Of a stretch of DNA of 64,000 nucleotides, positions 25,946 through 34,155 are shown piece after piece (position 1 is the stretch's first letter; the number at the start of each line of letters is the position of its first letter). The translations under genes and the position numbers were made by a program. The notes under the pieces were generated by a model. The model did not search any database. It was not told where the DNA came from and saw only the letters and a list, made by a program, of their open reading frames with translations. Location of the stretch: the NCBI RefSeq assembly GCF_001012825.1, contig NZ_LCZJ02000023.1:62001-126000 (forward strand), read 5' to 3'. Origin of the DNA: Paenibacillus etheri. Lineage in GTDB: Bacteria; Bacillota; Bacilli; Paenibacillales; Paenibacillaceae.

Positions 25946-26185
25946 CTATTTCACTTTCTCAATAACAACTTCCCACTCACCATCATCAACCTCTTCGATT
26001 TCCACATTATGTCCCTGTTTTCTCGCCCATTCTGGAACGTTCTTCATTGCGCAGCTATGATCTATAGCAACGACTAGAACGTCTCCAACATTTAGTTCAG
26101 TCATCTTCTTTTCTGTTCTCATTAACGGAACCGGACAAGCTTCTCCCATGCAATCAAGTGTAAATTCAGCCATCTTGAAAACCAC
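25946..26185 (-). CDS. TusA/YeeD-like sulfurtransferase (first copy)
   Basis: A 79-residue TusA-fold protein with DCMGEACPVPLM: Cys13 of the CPxP motif is the sulfur-carrying residue and Cys8 lies nearby. A second conserved element, DHSCAMKNVPEWARKQGH, is typical of the YeeD branch that works with YeeE in thiosulfate uptake. It sits between the two YeeE half genes on the same strand, 21 bases from one and 54 from the other. Confidence 0.92.
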   Translation of the reverse strand: MVFKMAEFTLDCMGEACPVPLMRTEKKMTELNVGDVLVVAIDHSCAMKNVPEWARKQGHNVEIEEVDDGEWEVVIEKVK

Positions 26186-26239
26186 CTTTATTTTTTATTT
26201 GGATGTATTGTAGTGAAATAATTCACGTAATAACTCAAA

Positions 26240-26929
26240 CTAATCTGCGCTTCCCATCTTTTTCTCTTGCCATTTAACTGCAGCGATGTACAACAGAAGA
26301 ATAATCAGGAACTGAACAACCAGTGCCCCAAGCCAACCAAATACATCTGGTAAAAATACTGTTGGTGCATCCTTTATAACATTAGCTCTCCACCAACCCA
26401 TATCATGTGATCCCCAAAGTGAACCAATGACAAAAAATACAAGTGACAGCATCTGCATCGTGAACCCTTCACCTACACGCATTAATGTGCCCGAAGCGCA
26501 ACCACCTGCAATAACCATGCCAATTCCGAATAACACAGCGCCAATGATCAAAGCCAAACTGATTTGACCCACATTGTCCATCCCAGGAATCGGTTTGCCT
26601 TCCAGGAACGCTGGGTATTTAATGGCTGTAAATCCGATCGTAGCGAGAGAAAATGCAATCAGTACAGCTCTCGTTACCGATGTGCTGCCTGTAATACATG
26701 GATCTCTAAGTGATGCAGTAAAGCAGAAACGTGATCTTTGCAAAATAACGCCAAACGAAATACCGAAAAGCAGGTAGATAACCATCTTATTGTGAGCTTG
26801 GTCTAAGAAAAAACCAAATCCAATAATGAGAACTGTGACCAGCAATGCGATGGGCAACTGACTCTTTTTAGGTTTTCTAGGAGCTCTGGTTCGGGTTGAT
26901 CTCGTTTCGGGACTTACGGTTTGCCCCAT
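26240..26929 (-). CDS. YeeE/YedE-type sulfur-compound transporter, N-terminal-half protein
   Basis: A 229-residue membrane protein with a basic N-terminus and five to six helices. YeeE motifs are present: LQRSRFCFTASLRDP and VIAGGCASGTLMRVGEGF, each carrying a conserved Cys. Together with the protein at 25364 it would rebuild the pseudo-twofold YeeE fold. It is the first gene of the sulfur operon and divergent from the LysR gene, its probable regulator. Confidence 0.87.
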   Translation of the reverse strand: MGQTVSPETRSTRTRAPRKPKKSQLPIALLVTVLIIGFGFFLDQAHNKMVIYLLFGISFGVILQRSRFCFTASLRDPCITGSTSVTRAVLIAFSLATIGFTAIKYPAFLEGKPIPGMDNVGQISLALIIGAVLFGIGMVIAGGCASGTLMRVGEGFTMQMLSLVFFVIGSLWGSHDMGWWRANVIKDAPTVFLPDVFGWLGALVVQFLIILLLYIAAVKWQEKKMGSAD

Positions 26930-26975
26930 AGTCTAACACCTCCATCGTTTTTATGTAATTGACTATGTGAAAATA

Positions 26976-27032
26976 GTAACATACTTATTTGTACTGTGGT
27001 TATCTGCTTTCTTTATGCTGTATAAGTGTTAC
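26976..27032. promoter_or_regulatory. Inverted repeat in the yeeE/lysR divergent promoter region
   Basis: GTAACATACTTAT (26976-26988) and ATAAGTGTTAC (27022-27032) are near-exact inverted copies 33 bases apart, centred between the divergent genes. This fits a pair of LysR-type regulator half-sites controlling both directions. Confidence 0.45.
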
Positions 27033-27103
27033 TAATGGCACAGATGGAGCGTAATCAAGTATGCTATAGTTTGCACTAACAGCGGGCAACAGGAGGAATA
27101 AAC

Positions 27104-27988
27104 ATGAATATGGAAACGCTTAAATTTTTTTTAGATATAGCATCGTTAAAAAGTATATCTAAAGCAGCTCAGAAATCTCATATCACTCAATCCGCACTTA
27201 GTCAGCAGTTGAAATCTTGGGAGAATACCTTGGGGTCTGAGCTTTTTGTGCGAAGTAATAAAGGGGCTAGCCTAACCGAAGCAGGGATTATTGCGGAAAA
27301 ATATGCGGGGCAAATCTGCAAATTGTATGATGATATGATCACAGAAATCAATCATTTACAGCCAACTCAACAAGAGCTGTCTATTTATGCGATTCCGGAG
27401 GTCTGTAATTATGCTTTACCCTGTACCTTATATGAGGTAAAAAAACATTTTCCCAATTGCCATATCACTTTAAATGAAGGGGCATCGTCCTTCGTAGAAG
27501 AACGATTACTTCTTGAAGAAGGTGATGTCGGCTTTATTTCCGGACCCTCTCCGAAATCCGAATTAAGCTCTCATATGGTGTTTTCAGATCAAGTTATGTT
27601 GGTAGCAAGCTGTACGACCGTTTGTCCTGATAAAATTACGTTGAATGATCTCCCTAAATATCCTTTAATCTGGTCCTCACAGCTTCATTGTGTGCAAAGG
27701 GCTTTAAATGACTTATCGGTGGGGGATCTTAAATTAAATATACTTTTTAATTTGGACTCCCTTGAGGCGGTAAAGCTTGCAGCAATAAGAGGGCATGGTC
27801 TCGCCTTTCTCCCTTATATGTCTATAAAAAAAGAGTTGTATAGTAAACAACTCAAGATTATTCCTATTGATCAGTTCCAAGTGAATAACGATGTCTACAT
27901 GGTAAAAAAACAAAATCAGCGCTGTGACAACGATACGAAACAATTAATTCGCTATATTGAAAAGACATTGATTGATACTTTATGTTGA
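27104..27988 (+). CDS. LysR-family regulator of the sulfur genes (CysL/YwfK-like)
   Basis: A 294-residue LysR regulator with an N-terminal winged HTH (KSISKAAQKSHITQSALSQQ, about 14-33) and a periplasmic-binding-like effector domain. AGGAGG lies eight bases before the ATG. It is divergent from the YeeE/TusA operon and its last codon is two bases from the end of the second TusA-like gene. Position suggests that it senses sulfur status and controls both neighbours; the effector is unknown. Confidence 0.9.
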   Translation: MNMETLKFFLDIASLKSISKAAQKSHITQSALSQQLKSWENTLGSELFVRSNKGASLTEAGIIAEKYAGQICKLYDDMITEINHLQPTQQELSIYAIPEVCNYALPCTLYEVKKHFPNCHITLNEGASSFVEERLLLEEGDVGFISGPSPKSELSSHMVFSDQVMLVASCTTVCPDKITLNDLPKYPLIWSSQLHCVQRALNDLSVGDLKLNILFNLDSLEAVKLAAIRGHGLAFLPYMSIKKELYSKQLKIIPIDQFQVNNDVYMVKKQNQRCDNDTKQLIRYIEKTLIDTLC

Positions 27989-27990
27989 GC

Positions 27991-28206
27991 TTAAGCTTCA
28001 ATCGTAATCTCCCATACTCCATTGATCACTTCTTGAATGGAACATTTCATATTTGAACCACGGCAATAATCAGTGATGGAAACTTTTGCACAGCTATGAT
28101 CAGTAACTAACATCACTTTTTCACCCTTTTGAATAGCTTTTTGATGTTTTTTTAACATCATTACAGGTACTGGGCAGATTTCTCCCAGACAATCAATTTC
28201 AATCAT
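27991..28206 (-). CDS. TusA-like sulfurtransferase (second copy)
   Basis: A 71-residue TusA-fold protein with DCLGEICPVPVM (active Cys11) and DHSCAKVSITDYC, related to the copy at 25946 but clearly diverged. It has two extra Cys residues in its second half. It lies on the other side of the LysR gene, convergent with it, and downstream of nothing obvious except possibly the Nudix gene 33 bases away. Two TusA-like carriers in one locus suggest either a sulfur relay or separate acceptors. Confidence 0.9.
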   Translation of the reverse strand: MIEIDCLGEICPVPVMMLKKHQKAIQKGEKVMLVTDHSCAKVSITDYCRGSNMKCSIQEVINGVWEITIEA

Positions 28207-28239
28207 GAAGTTACCTCCATTCCACAGATCATTAAAGTT

Positions 28240-28674
28240 CTAATAATGACCCAGCATTATTTTCTTCACAAAAGGTGTTAAAGCAAGGTTGTTTAATTGT
28301 TTGATTTCTATCCACTGTGACCCCTCAGAGTCTTGTCCGTCCCCTTCGATCTTAAGCTCAAAGTTCATATCTAACAATGAAACATTATATATGATCCCTA
28401 TATGGTGTAACTCTTCTAACTGGGTATCATTGTAAGGATAAATTAACGTATAGGAAATGGAATCATGAAGCACCCCTTTTAAACTTGTAATTCCGGTCTC
28501 TTCCCAAAATTCTCTCTTAAGGGTTTCATACGGTTCCTCACCAAACTCAATAGACCCCCCTGGAAAGTCCCACTTTCCCGTATGAGGACCTCTCGCTTTC
28601 TTAATTAGTAAAACTTTATCGTTCTTCACTAAGACTCCATACACTCCAAGCTGAGTATATTTTATCATTTCCAT
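28240..28674 (-). CDS. Nudix hydrolase
   Basis: A 144-residue Nudix protein with the box GSIEFGEEP...REFWEETGI, which coordinates metal for pyrophosphate hydrolysis of nucleoside diphosphate derivatives. It overlaps the PhzF-like gene by ten bases, so the two are co-transcribed. Substrate unknown; the MutT-like size is consistent with nucleotide clean-up. Confidence 0.9.
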   Translation of the reverse strand: MEMIKYTQLGVYGVLVKNDKVLLIKKARGPHTGKWDFPGGSIEFGEEPYETLKREFWEETGITSLKGVLHDSISYTLIYPYNDTQLEELHHIGIIYNVSLLDMNFELKIEGDGQDSEGSQWIEIKQLNNLALTPFVKKIMLGHY

Positions 28675-29558
28675 AAATCTACCTCCCCCACAAACACCGC
28701 AGTTCCAGAAATAAAGACATCTATTCTATCAGAATCTAATCGATACACTTCTACATTTACTTTCCCATCTCTACCGATTTCTTGTCCTTGTTCTACATCA
28801 AATTGAATCGAGTCCATATGCGGATCAATATATTTTAAATAATAGGCCCCCATAACTCCCGATGCTGTACCTGTTACTGGATCCTCAACGGTTCCTGAAT
28901 AAGGAGATGAGAAATGTCTGGCATGCATTAAAGCGTGCGGATCAAGCGTTTGGAGTGAAAATGGGTGAACCGATGCTTTTGGAAGCTGCGTCAAAATATC
29001 TGGAAACAACGAGTTTATCGGTTTCATTTTATTAAAGCTATCTATTCTCTTAATCGGGACTAATAGAGTCCATGCGCCAGTACAGCCATAAACAATAGGC
29101 AGATCCTCTTCTATCTCATCAAGGGTTAAACCTATGGCGTGTGCAAGCCTCGCTCTATCGCCGTTAAATTCAATATACTTCGGTTGATCTTGCTTCATTT
29201 TTATTAGTAAGTGATTATTGTTGTCCATACTGAATTGGATGGGTAGCACACCCACGTTTGTTTCGATCTTTACCGAGCTAGCCTCTCCAAGAATACCCTT
29301 TGTTTTTAAAGCAAATAAAGATGCCATTGTAGCATGTCCACAAAGATTGATCTCATGGCCTGGCGTAAAATACTTAAGCCTTAAATCAGCTACATCTGAT
29401 GAGACTACAAAAACTGTTTCGTTAAATCCGACCTTGTGAGCGATGGATTGCATTTCACTTTCGCTCAAATGATCAGCTTCTAATACTACTCCCGCGGGAT
29501 TCCCTTTGTTCGGATAGGGAGAAAACGCATCATAATGAAACACTTTGATGTTGTTCAC
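28665..29558 (-). CDS. PhzF-family isomerase/epimerase
   Basis: A 297-residue PhzF-fold protein: N-terminal FHYDAFSPYPNKGNPAG, the catalytic Glu in NET (about residue 47), FTPGHEINLCGHATMAS, and the C-terminal GTASGVMGAYY. PhzF proteins catalyse isomerisation by proton shuttling; many in Firmicutes have no known substrate. No phenazine genes are nearby, so phenazine synthesis is not implied. Confidence 0.92.
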   Translation of the reverse strand: MNNIKVFHYDAFSPYPNKGNPAGVVLEADHLSESEMQSIAHKVGFNETVFVVSSDVADLRLKYFTPGHEINLCGHATMASLFALKTKGILGEASSVKIETNVGVLPIQFSMDNNNHLLIKMKQDQPKYIEFNGDRARLAHAIGLTLDEIEEDLPIVYGCTGAWTLLVPIKRIDSFNKMKPINSLFPDILTQLPKASVHPFSLQTLDPHALMHARHFSSPYSGTVEDPVTGTASGVMGAYYLKYIDPHMDSIQFDVEQGQEIGRDGKVNVEVYRLDSDRIDVFISGTAVFVGEVDLWK

Positions 29559-29641
29559 TGGTAAGTCTCCTTTAAATTAATTTCAGTAAATCTGATAACT
29601 TCATGAAGTGAGAAACTCAGCTGTAAAAATCGCAATCTCAC

Positions 29642-30340
29642 TTAAATACTCTTGGGGGTTAGATATCGCATTACATATAAAAAACGGTCTTTATTGTGCT
29701 CAAGAAATGATTTAATCAAATTAGGCTGCTTGATGATTATTTCATTGAATTCTTTTTTAAGAGCTTCACAATCAATTTCAGGATGAGTATTATGAAGTTC
29801 CTTGAGTTCAAAAGCAATGACATCTTTTTTACACTGGATTATTTCACAGACCACATCTTTTGCGTATATAGCGTGAGTTAATAAGATTCTCAACGCCGAA
29901 AGGTCGTTGGCTTTTTCCTGTGAAATCTTAATTAATTCTGCTTGTATCTGTAGGACTTGTACCGTATTCCAATGATTAATTAATACTTCAAATATCCAGT
30001 ACACCCATTCTTGATCATCACTGTGTTGATTTAGTATATCTTTAACATATGGAATCACCGGATCCCCTATTTCAAGTAAAAAAACACCTATTTGCCCCGC
30101 GCCTGGCCAATTCCTATCTTGTATCCATTCAAGTAAACCCGACAATATGCTTTTCACACGTGGATATCCTAAACGCACTACTGTTTCAGCTGCTCCATCC
30201 CAATAATCTTTTGAAATGGGCTGCAATAATAAATGAAGATCCTCTTCCTTAATATTTTGCAGCTTATGAATTGCATCTTCCTTTTCCTCTTCGGGTGTGC
30301 CCCAGGATAACTTTTCGATTAAACTCGATACATTTTCCAT
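29642..30340 (-). CDS. DUF5071 domain protein
   Basis: A 232-residue soluble protein. The N-terminal 125 residues match the DUF5071 pattern (ISKDYWDGAAETVVRLGYPR, LLEWIQDRNWPGA), a helical-repeat domain often linked to polymorphic-toxin immunity neighbourhoods. No toxin gene is adjacent. The C-terminal 100 residues are helical and unrecognised. The ATG at 30340 has AGAAGG eight bases ahead; a GTG three codons upstream overlaps that site. Confidence 0.75.
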   Translation of the reverse strand: MENVSSLIEKLSWGTPEEEKEDAIHKLQNIKEEDLHLLLQPISKDYWDGAAETVVRLGYPRVKSILSGLLEWIQDRNWPGAGQIGVFLLEIGDPVIPYVKDILNQHSDDQEWVYWIFEVLINHWNTVQVLQIQAELIKISQEKANDLSALRILLTHAIYAKDVVCEIIQCKKDVIAFELKELHNTHPEIDCEALKKEFNEIIIKQPNLIKSFLEHNKDRFLYVMRYLTPKSI

Positions 30341-30359
30341 TACATCCACCTTCTCATAA

Positions 30360-31403
30360 TCATTTCGTCATCATTGCAAGCTTCATGGATAGCCTTATAG
30401 GTAGTGCAGCATTCCCCATCTGGTTCAAATCCCCCACCATAAATATATCTTTAACCGGATAAAAAAAGGCAAACGACCCTGTTGAACCAGAATGCCCCAT
30501 TAACTCACCCTTGCCCATAAAAAGCGTAATCAACCCATCCAAAGGAATCCTCATGTAACCACTGCCATAATAGATAGGTCCCATTGACGCTTGAAGTTTA
30601 TTAGATGCCGTTAGTTTTTCAAATATCACTTTATTAAACAGCTCGCCACCAAAGAAAGCCTTCATAAATATCATTAATTCACGAGCAGTGGTGATACAGC
30701 CTCCACTCGCACGGCTACTTCTAATTACTTTGGGTCGATAAATAGATTTATCCTTATAATAGATATTCGGTATAAAATCATTTTCATGTTCAGGGAGATA
30801 TGTACTCTCGAGTGCTAGTGGTTCAAATATGTATTTCTTATATGCTTCTGCTAATGTTGTATTTGTTGTCTTCTCAATAATTTCACCAAGCATATCAAAG
30901 TTAATATCGGCATAGTATGCTTTTCTCTTAGTTCGAGGTGCAAAATGTGGCTTCAGCTTCTTTACCATCACCACTTGCTCACTGAAGGTTGTGTAATAAT
31001 CCTCCTCAATGGCACGACTCTTAACACTATCTTTTCCTTCCTCAAACACATCCGGTAACCCACTGACCTGAAACAACAAATCAGACAGTGTCAGATCAAA
31101 TGAATATTCTTTACCACCATACACATGAATACTACTTAACAGCGCTTTATCAAAATACTTTGAAAGCCTATCCTCCAAGGAAAGTTGGCCCTTCTCCAGT
31201 AAAGCTATAATACAAGTGGTAGTAAATAGCTTGGTGATACTGGCCATAAGCAAAGGGGAGTCCATATCTTTACCCCCATATCCCTTACTGTAAGAGAAGT
31301 CGCCATCAGTATTCTCTACAAATAGGACGCCTTCATGAATTTGTTTAGAACTTGTAGTTTTTTTAAAGATCTTTTCAATGGTTTGTATTCTTTTGGTTGT
31401 CAT
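30360..31403 (-). CDS. Beta-lactamase-fold serine hydrolase
   Basis: A 347-residue class C beta-lactamase/DD-peptidase-like protein: nucleophile motif SITK (55-58), YAD at 164-166 in the Y-x-N position, and HSGSTGS as the third motif. No signal peptide is evident, so it is probably cytosolic and an esterase or amidase rather than a resistance enzyme. AGGAGG lies 12 bases before the ATG. It is 19 bases upstream of the DUF5071 gene. Confidence 0.88.
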   Translation of the reverse strand: MTTKRIQTIEKIFKKTTSSKQIHEGVLFVENTDGDFSYSKGYGGKDMDSPLLMASITKLFTTTCIIALLEKGQLSLEDRLSKYFDKALLSSIHVYGGKEYSFDLTLSDLLFQVSGLPDVFEEGKDSVKSRAIEEDYYTTFSEQVVMVKKLKPHFAPRTKRKAYYADINFDMLGEIIEKTTNTTLAEAYKKYIFEPLALESTYLPEHENDFIPNIYYKDKSIYRPKVIRSSRASGGCITTARELMIFMKAFFGGELFNKVIFEKLTASNKLQASMGPIYYGSGYMRIPLDGLITLFMGKGELMGHSGSTGSFAFFYPVKDIFMVGDLNQMGNAALPIRLSMKLAMMTK

Positions 31404-31529
31404 GGGTTATCCATTCCTCCTATTACATTGGCTCTGTAGATTACAATTAAAGTTGTCTTTTCCAGTGAACGGTTTAAGGGACATAGTATAATCGATAGGT
31501 AGTGATTAGTATTTTGAAGGGGGATTGAA

Positions 31530-32411
31530 ATGGGCGTTATATTTAGGAATTTCGAGAATTCCGATTATAATAAAGTTTGTGGTTTTTTGATTGATTTATC
31601 AAATGATGACCGCACTCATATGAATTGGAATTGGGCAAGGTGGGAATGGATGTTTTTTCATCCTGACTTTGATAGTAACTTAACGGACAAAATTGGTTTG
31701 TGGTTTAATGGTGATGATTTAGTAGGTGTTGCGATCTATGACCACTATTTTGGCGAAGCATTTTTTGCAACTAAACCAGGATTTGAGGCGCTAAAAGAAG
31801 AAATTTTAGAATATACCCTAACTAATTTCAACAATGAACACGGACTTGGGATCGCAGTGAATGATTTGGATGCTAGAACATTAGACTTATTACACCGTTG
31901 GAAATTTGTAAAGAATGATCTGACTGAGAACATCCTTGAAATCACATTGGAGAAGGTTAACCTTGATTCCATAACTCCCAAAGGCATAACAATTAAGAAT
32001 CTGGATATCCAAAACGACTTATATAAACATCAAAAAGTGCTGTGGGAGGGCTTTAACAACGAAGGACCTGTACCCACCGATGAAACTTCGATGATTAAAC
32101 AAAAAGTAATGTTGTCGGCACCAAACTTGAATCCTACCTTACATATCGCTGCCCAAAATGAAAACGGGGAATATGTTGCATACTGCGGCTTATCGTTTAG
32201 TACAAAAACAGATTACGCGTATGTTGAACCTGTATGTACCATTCCGGAATATCGGTCTAAGGGAATCGCTAAAGCACTGCTTTCAGAATCCTTAAAAAGA
32301 TGCTACGCCTTGGGAGCAAAAAGAGCATATGTTATCTCCGATGATCCTTTTTATAAGTCTTTAGGCTTTCAGCAGCATTCACATTATACTTTTTATTGGC
32401 ATAACGGATAG
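31530..32411 (+). CDS. GNAT-family N-acetyltransferase (two-domain)
   Basis: A 293-residue protein with a diverged N-terminal GNAT-like half and a functional-looking C-terminal GNAT domain containing PEYRSKGIAKALLSES, the acetyl-CoA binding loop. GAAGGGGGA precedes the ATG. It is a single gene between opposing genes; substrate unknown. Confidence 0.85.
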   Translation: MGVIFRNFENSDYNKVCGFLIDLSNDDRTHMNWNWARWEWMFFHPDFDSNLTDKIGLWFNGDDLVGVAIYDHYFGEAFFATKPGFEALKEEILEYTLTNFNNEHGLGIAVNDLDARTLDLLHRWKFVKNDLTENILEITLEKVNLDSITPKGITIKNLDIQNDLYKHQKVLWEGFNNEGPVPTDETSMIKQKVMLSAPNLNPTLHIAAQNENGEYVAYCGLSFSTKTDYAYVEPVCTIPEYRSKGIAKALLSESLKRCYALGAKRAYVISDDPFYKSLGFQQHSHYTFYWHNG

Positions 32412-32413
32412 CT

Positions 32414-32851
32414 CTACAGCACTGATTTCTTTCGTTTCATTATCCATATTATTAATAACACAATAACTAAAGACCCTAGTATAGAAATCCAGGTTGTTTT
32501 ACTTTCCAATTGACCATTGGCATATCGACCTTTATTAATGGCTTTGACAAATTCAGCTTCGTTGGTCTTAATGGCAATGATTTCTTTTGGATCGATATTC
32601 TTAATCGAATAATATGGCGTGCCCTTAGGGTAAGTATTTGAAAAGTTGCCGTTATACGTACCTTCGTGATCAGAATATCGTGTTACTTGCCCTATCTTCT
32701 TGTCGATTTTATCCGAAGGTACGAGTTCGTCGGGTGATATTTCATAAATATCACCCGAGTACACAACAAAAGAATAGGCCCAGTCCGCATACACAGAACC
32801 TATAGGTATTAATGTAATTAAGGTTAGAATTATTATAAATATTTTTTTCAT
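32414..32851 (-). CDS. Exported single-pass membrane protein, unrecognised
   Basis: A 145-residue protein: a signal peptide (1-22, ending VYA), an extracytoplasmic stretch rich in charged and aromatic residues (about 23-118), one C-terminal helix (about 120-138) and a basic tail KRKKSVL. This signal-domain-anchor layout suggests a small surface sensor or partner. I do not recognise the domain. It converges on the GNAT gene, two bases away. Confidence 0.6.
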   Translation of the reverse strand: MKKIFIIILTLITLIPIGSVYADWAYSFVVYSGDIYEISPDELVPSDKIDKKIGQVTRYSDHEGTYNGNFSNTYPKGTPYYSIKNIDPKEIIAIKTNEAEFVKAINKGRYANGQLESKTTWISILGSLVIVLLIIWIMKRKKSVL

Positions 32852-32862
32852 CTTAACCTCCC

Positions 32863-33108
32863 TTATCTACAGGATTCAATTGCTTTATACAGTTCATTAA
32901 ACCCTCCGCCTTTATTTAATCCCTCAATAAGTTCCGCTAAACCTATTTTTCCTATGATCCCAAGCCATCTAGTAACTTCTGAATGGGCGATCTCATAATT
33001 TTCTTTTACTTGTGAGGGATCATAGAAAGCATCTTTATCAAACCATACAGGAACCTTATCTTTACTCTTTAATCTATGCCTGAGGCGATTGAATATAGAA
33101 TGGTTGGA
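32863..33108 (-). pseudogene. Remnant of a peptidase-MA-like protein (C-terminal fragment)
   Basis: Hand translation gives 81 open codons ending in TAA at 32863 with no ATG, GTG or TTG start supported by a ribosome site and stops directly upstream (33109-33111 and 33118-33120). The peptide contains VPVWFDKDAFYDP and ends GLAELIEGLNKGGGFNELYKAIES. That pattern is what follows the HExxH region in collagenase-like peptidase-MA domains (P-W-x-x-E-G ... S-x-x-x-x-x-x-G ... L-x-x-G-x-x-F-x-x-A). The catalytic half is missing. Identification is tentative. Confidence 0.5.
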
Positions 33109-33189
33109 CTAGCGCGTCTAGTATACATTCTCTTCCACTAATCCCATCTCCTCCACATAAAGCCAATCTAAATCCCTTCTATTTATATG

Positions 33190-33216
33190 AAAAAAGCCTC
33201 TGCTTCAGAGATTTCT
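33190..33216 (-). terminator. Terminator after the ClbS-like gene
   Basis: On the minus strand AAATCTCTG and CAGAGGCTT pair around a three-base loop with one mismatch, followed by TTTTT, about 30 bases past the stop codon. Confidence 0.6.
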
Positions 33217-33246
33217 TCTCTTAGACAATGGCTTGATCTGCGGTTA

Positions 33247-33774
33247 TTATGTTGAGCTAATTCGATTGAGTTTTTTCCATTTACGAATTTTCGAACGAAA
33301 AGTCTTGAACGGTGCAACTGAATTGATATGAATCCATTTGACCATAGGCCATCTCGGATTATTCCCTGTCCATTTCCGGACGCCTTGCGTAAAGAGTTCT
33401 TCATCACTTAAAGAATCAATCCAGTCCTGCCATTGCTGTTCTGTTTCTTTTAATAAAGATCTTAATTCGTCTAATGAGTAAGCAGCATACGTATGATAAT
33501 ACGATTGATATAAGCCGCCAAGTTGATTCCATTTATAGTCCGGTGAAGGTGTAATGACAGTACCCCCTGCTTTTTCATCCCTATCCCATTTCATCACAAG
33601 GTTCAACCAACCCAATTGATAGGCAAGGTTTTCTGCTGGAGTACGATCGACCCCTTCCAAACGAATATCTTTTTGAGACTCATCAATATAATCAAATTCA
33701 TGATCTAGAGACAGATATGCGATATGAATCGCATTTTTCAGTTCTTCTTTAGATAGATAGTCGTGTGTTGACAT
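33247..33774 (-). CDS. ClbS/DfsB-family (DUF1706) four-helix protein
   Basis: A 175-residue protein of the ClbS/DfsB family, recognised by the AENLAYQLGWLNLVMKWD and VAPFKTFRSKIRKWKK segments. ClbS hydrolyses colibactin for self-protection; most family members have unknown roles and may bind DinB-type ligands. AAGGAGG lies six bases before the second ATG, used here; the first ATG is three bases upstream. Confidence 0.85.
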   Translation of the reverse strand: MSTHDYLSKEELKNAIHIAYLSLDHEFDYIDESQKDIRLEGVDRTPAENLAYQLGWLNLVMKWDRDEKAGGTVITPSPDYKWNQLGGLYQSYYHTYAAYSLDELRSLLKETEQQWQDWIDSLSDEELFTQGVRKWTGNNPRWPMVKWIHINSVAPFKTFRSKIRKWKKLNRISST

Positions 33775-33794
33775 CATACCCCTCCTTAATGTGC

Positions 33795-34127
33795 TTAACC
33801 CCAGAACATTCCTCTACTATCGTTATCAACAATTTCCAGTTGTTTTTCAAAATCATCTTGGGGGGCAAAATCATCGACAAAATGCCACTTTTTCTTGCTA
33901 TCTCTCCAATAGATCTTCCATTTATTTTCTTCAAATCGAAATTGTGCGATGGGTAACTCTACCCATACTTCACTGTTATATGCAGGTCTTTCTTCATTTA
34001 AAGTAACGCTATCCCCTCTGAACTTATAGTTAAGCCTTATTTGGTTTCTAATGTGCTTTGGTATCTTTGCTTCAATGTATTCTGACAATATTTTTTCAAT
34101 TCGTTTTTTAGTAAATAAATCCAACAT
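33795..34127 (-). CDS. DUF3024 family protein
   Basis: A 110-residue soluble protein with DUF3024 features: LFTKKRIEKILSEYIEAKIP at the N-terminus, then TLNEERPAY and PIAQFRFEENKWKIYWRDS. Function unknown. I use the ATG at 34127 because GAGGTG lies six bases before it; the open frame upstream (to 34205) would run into the end of the degenerate carboxypeptidase gene. Confidence 0.82.
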   Translation of the reverse strand: MLDLFTKKRIEKILSEYIEAKIPKHIRNQIRLNYKFRGDSVTLNEERPAYNSEVWVELPIAQFRFEENKWKIYWRDSKKKWHFVDDFAPQDDFEKQLEIVDNDSRGMFWG

Positions 34128-34155
34128 TATCGACACCTCATTAGTAAATTTACTC

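Noticed and set aside
28665-29558. PhzF-like gene as a sign of phenazine synthesis.
   Set aside because: No other phenazine genes are present, and PhzF-fold proteins are common without such pathways.
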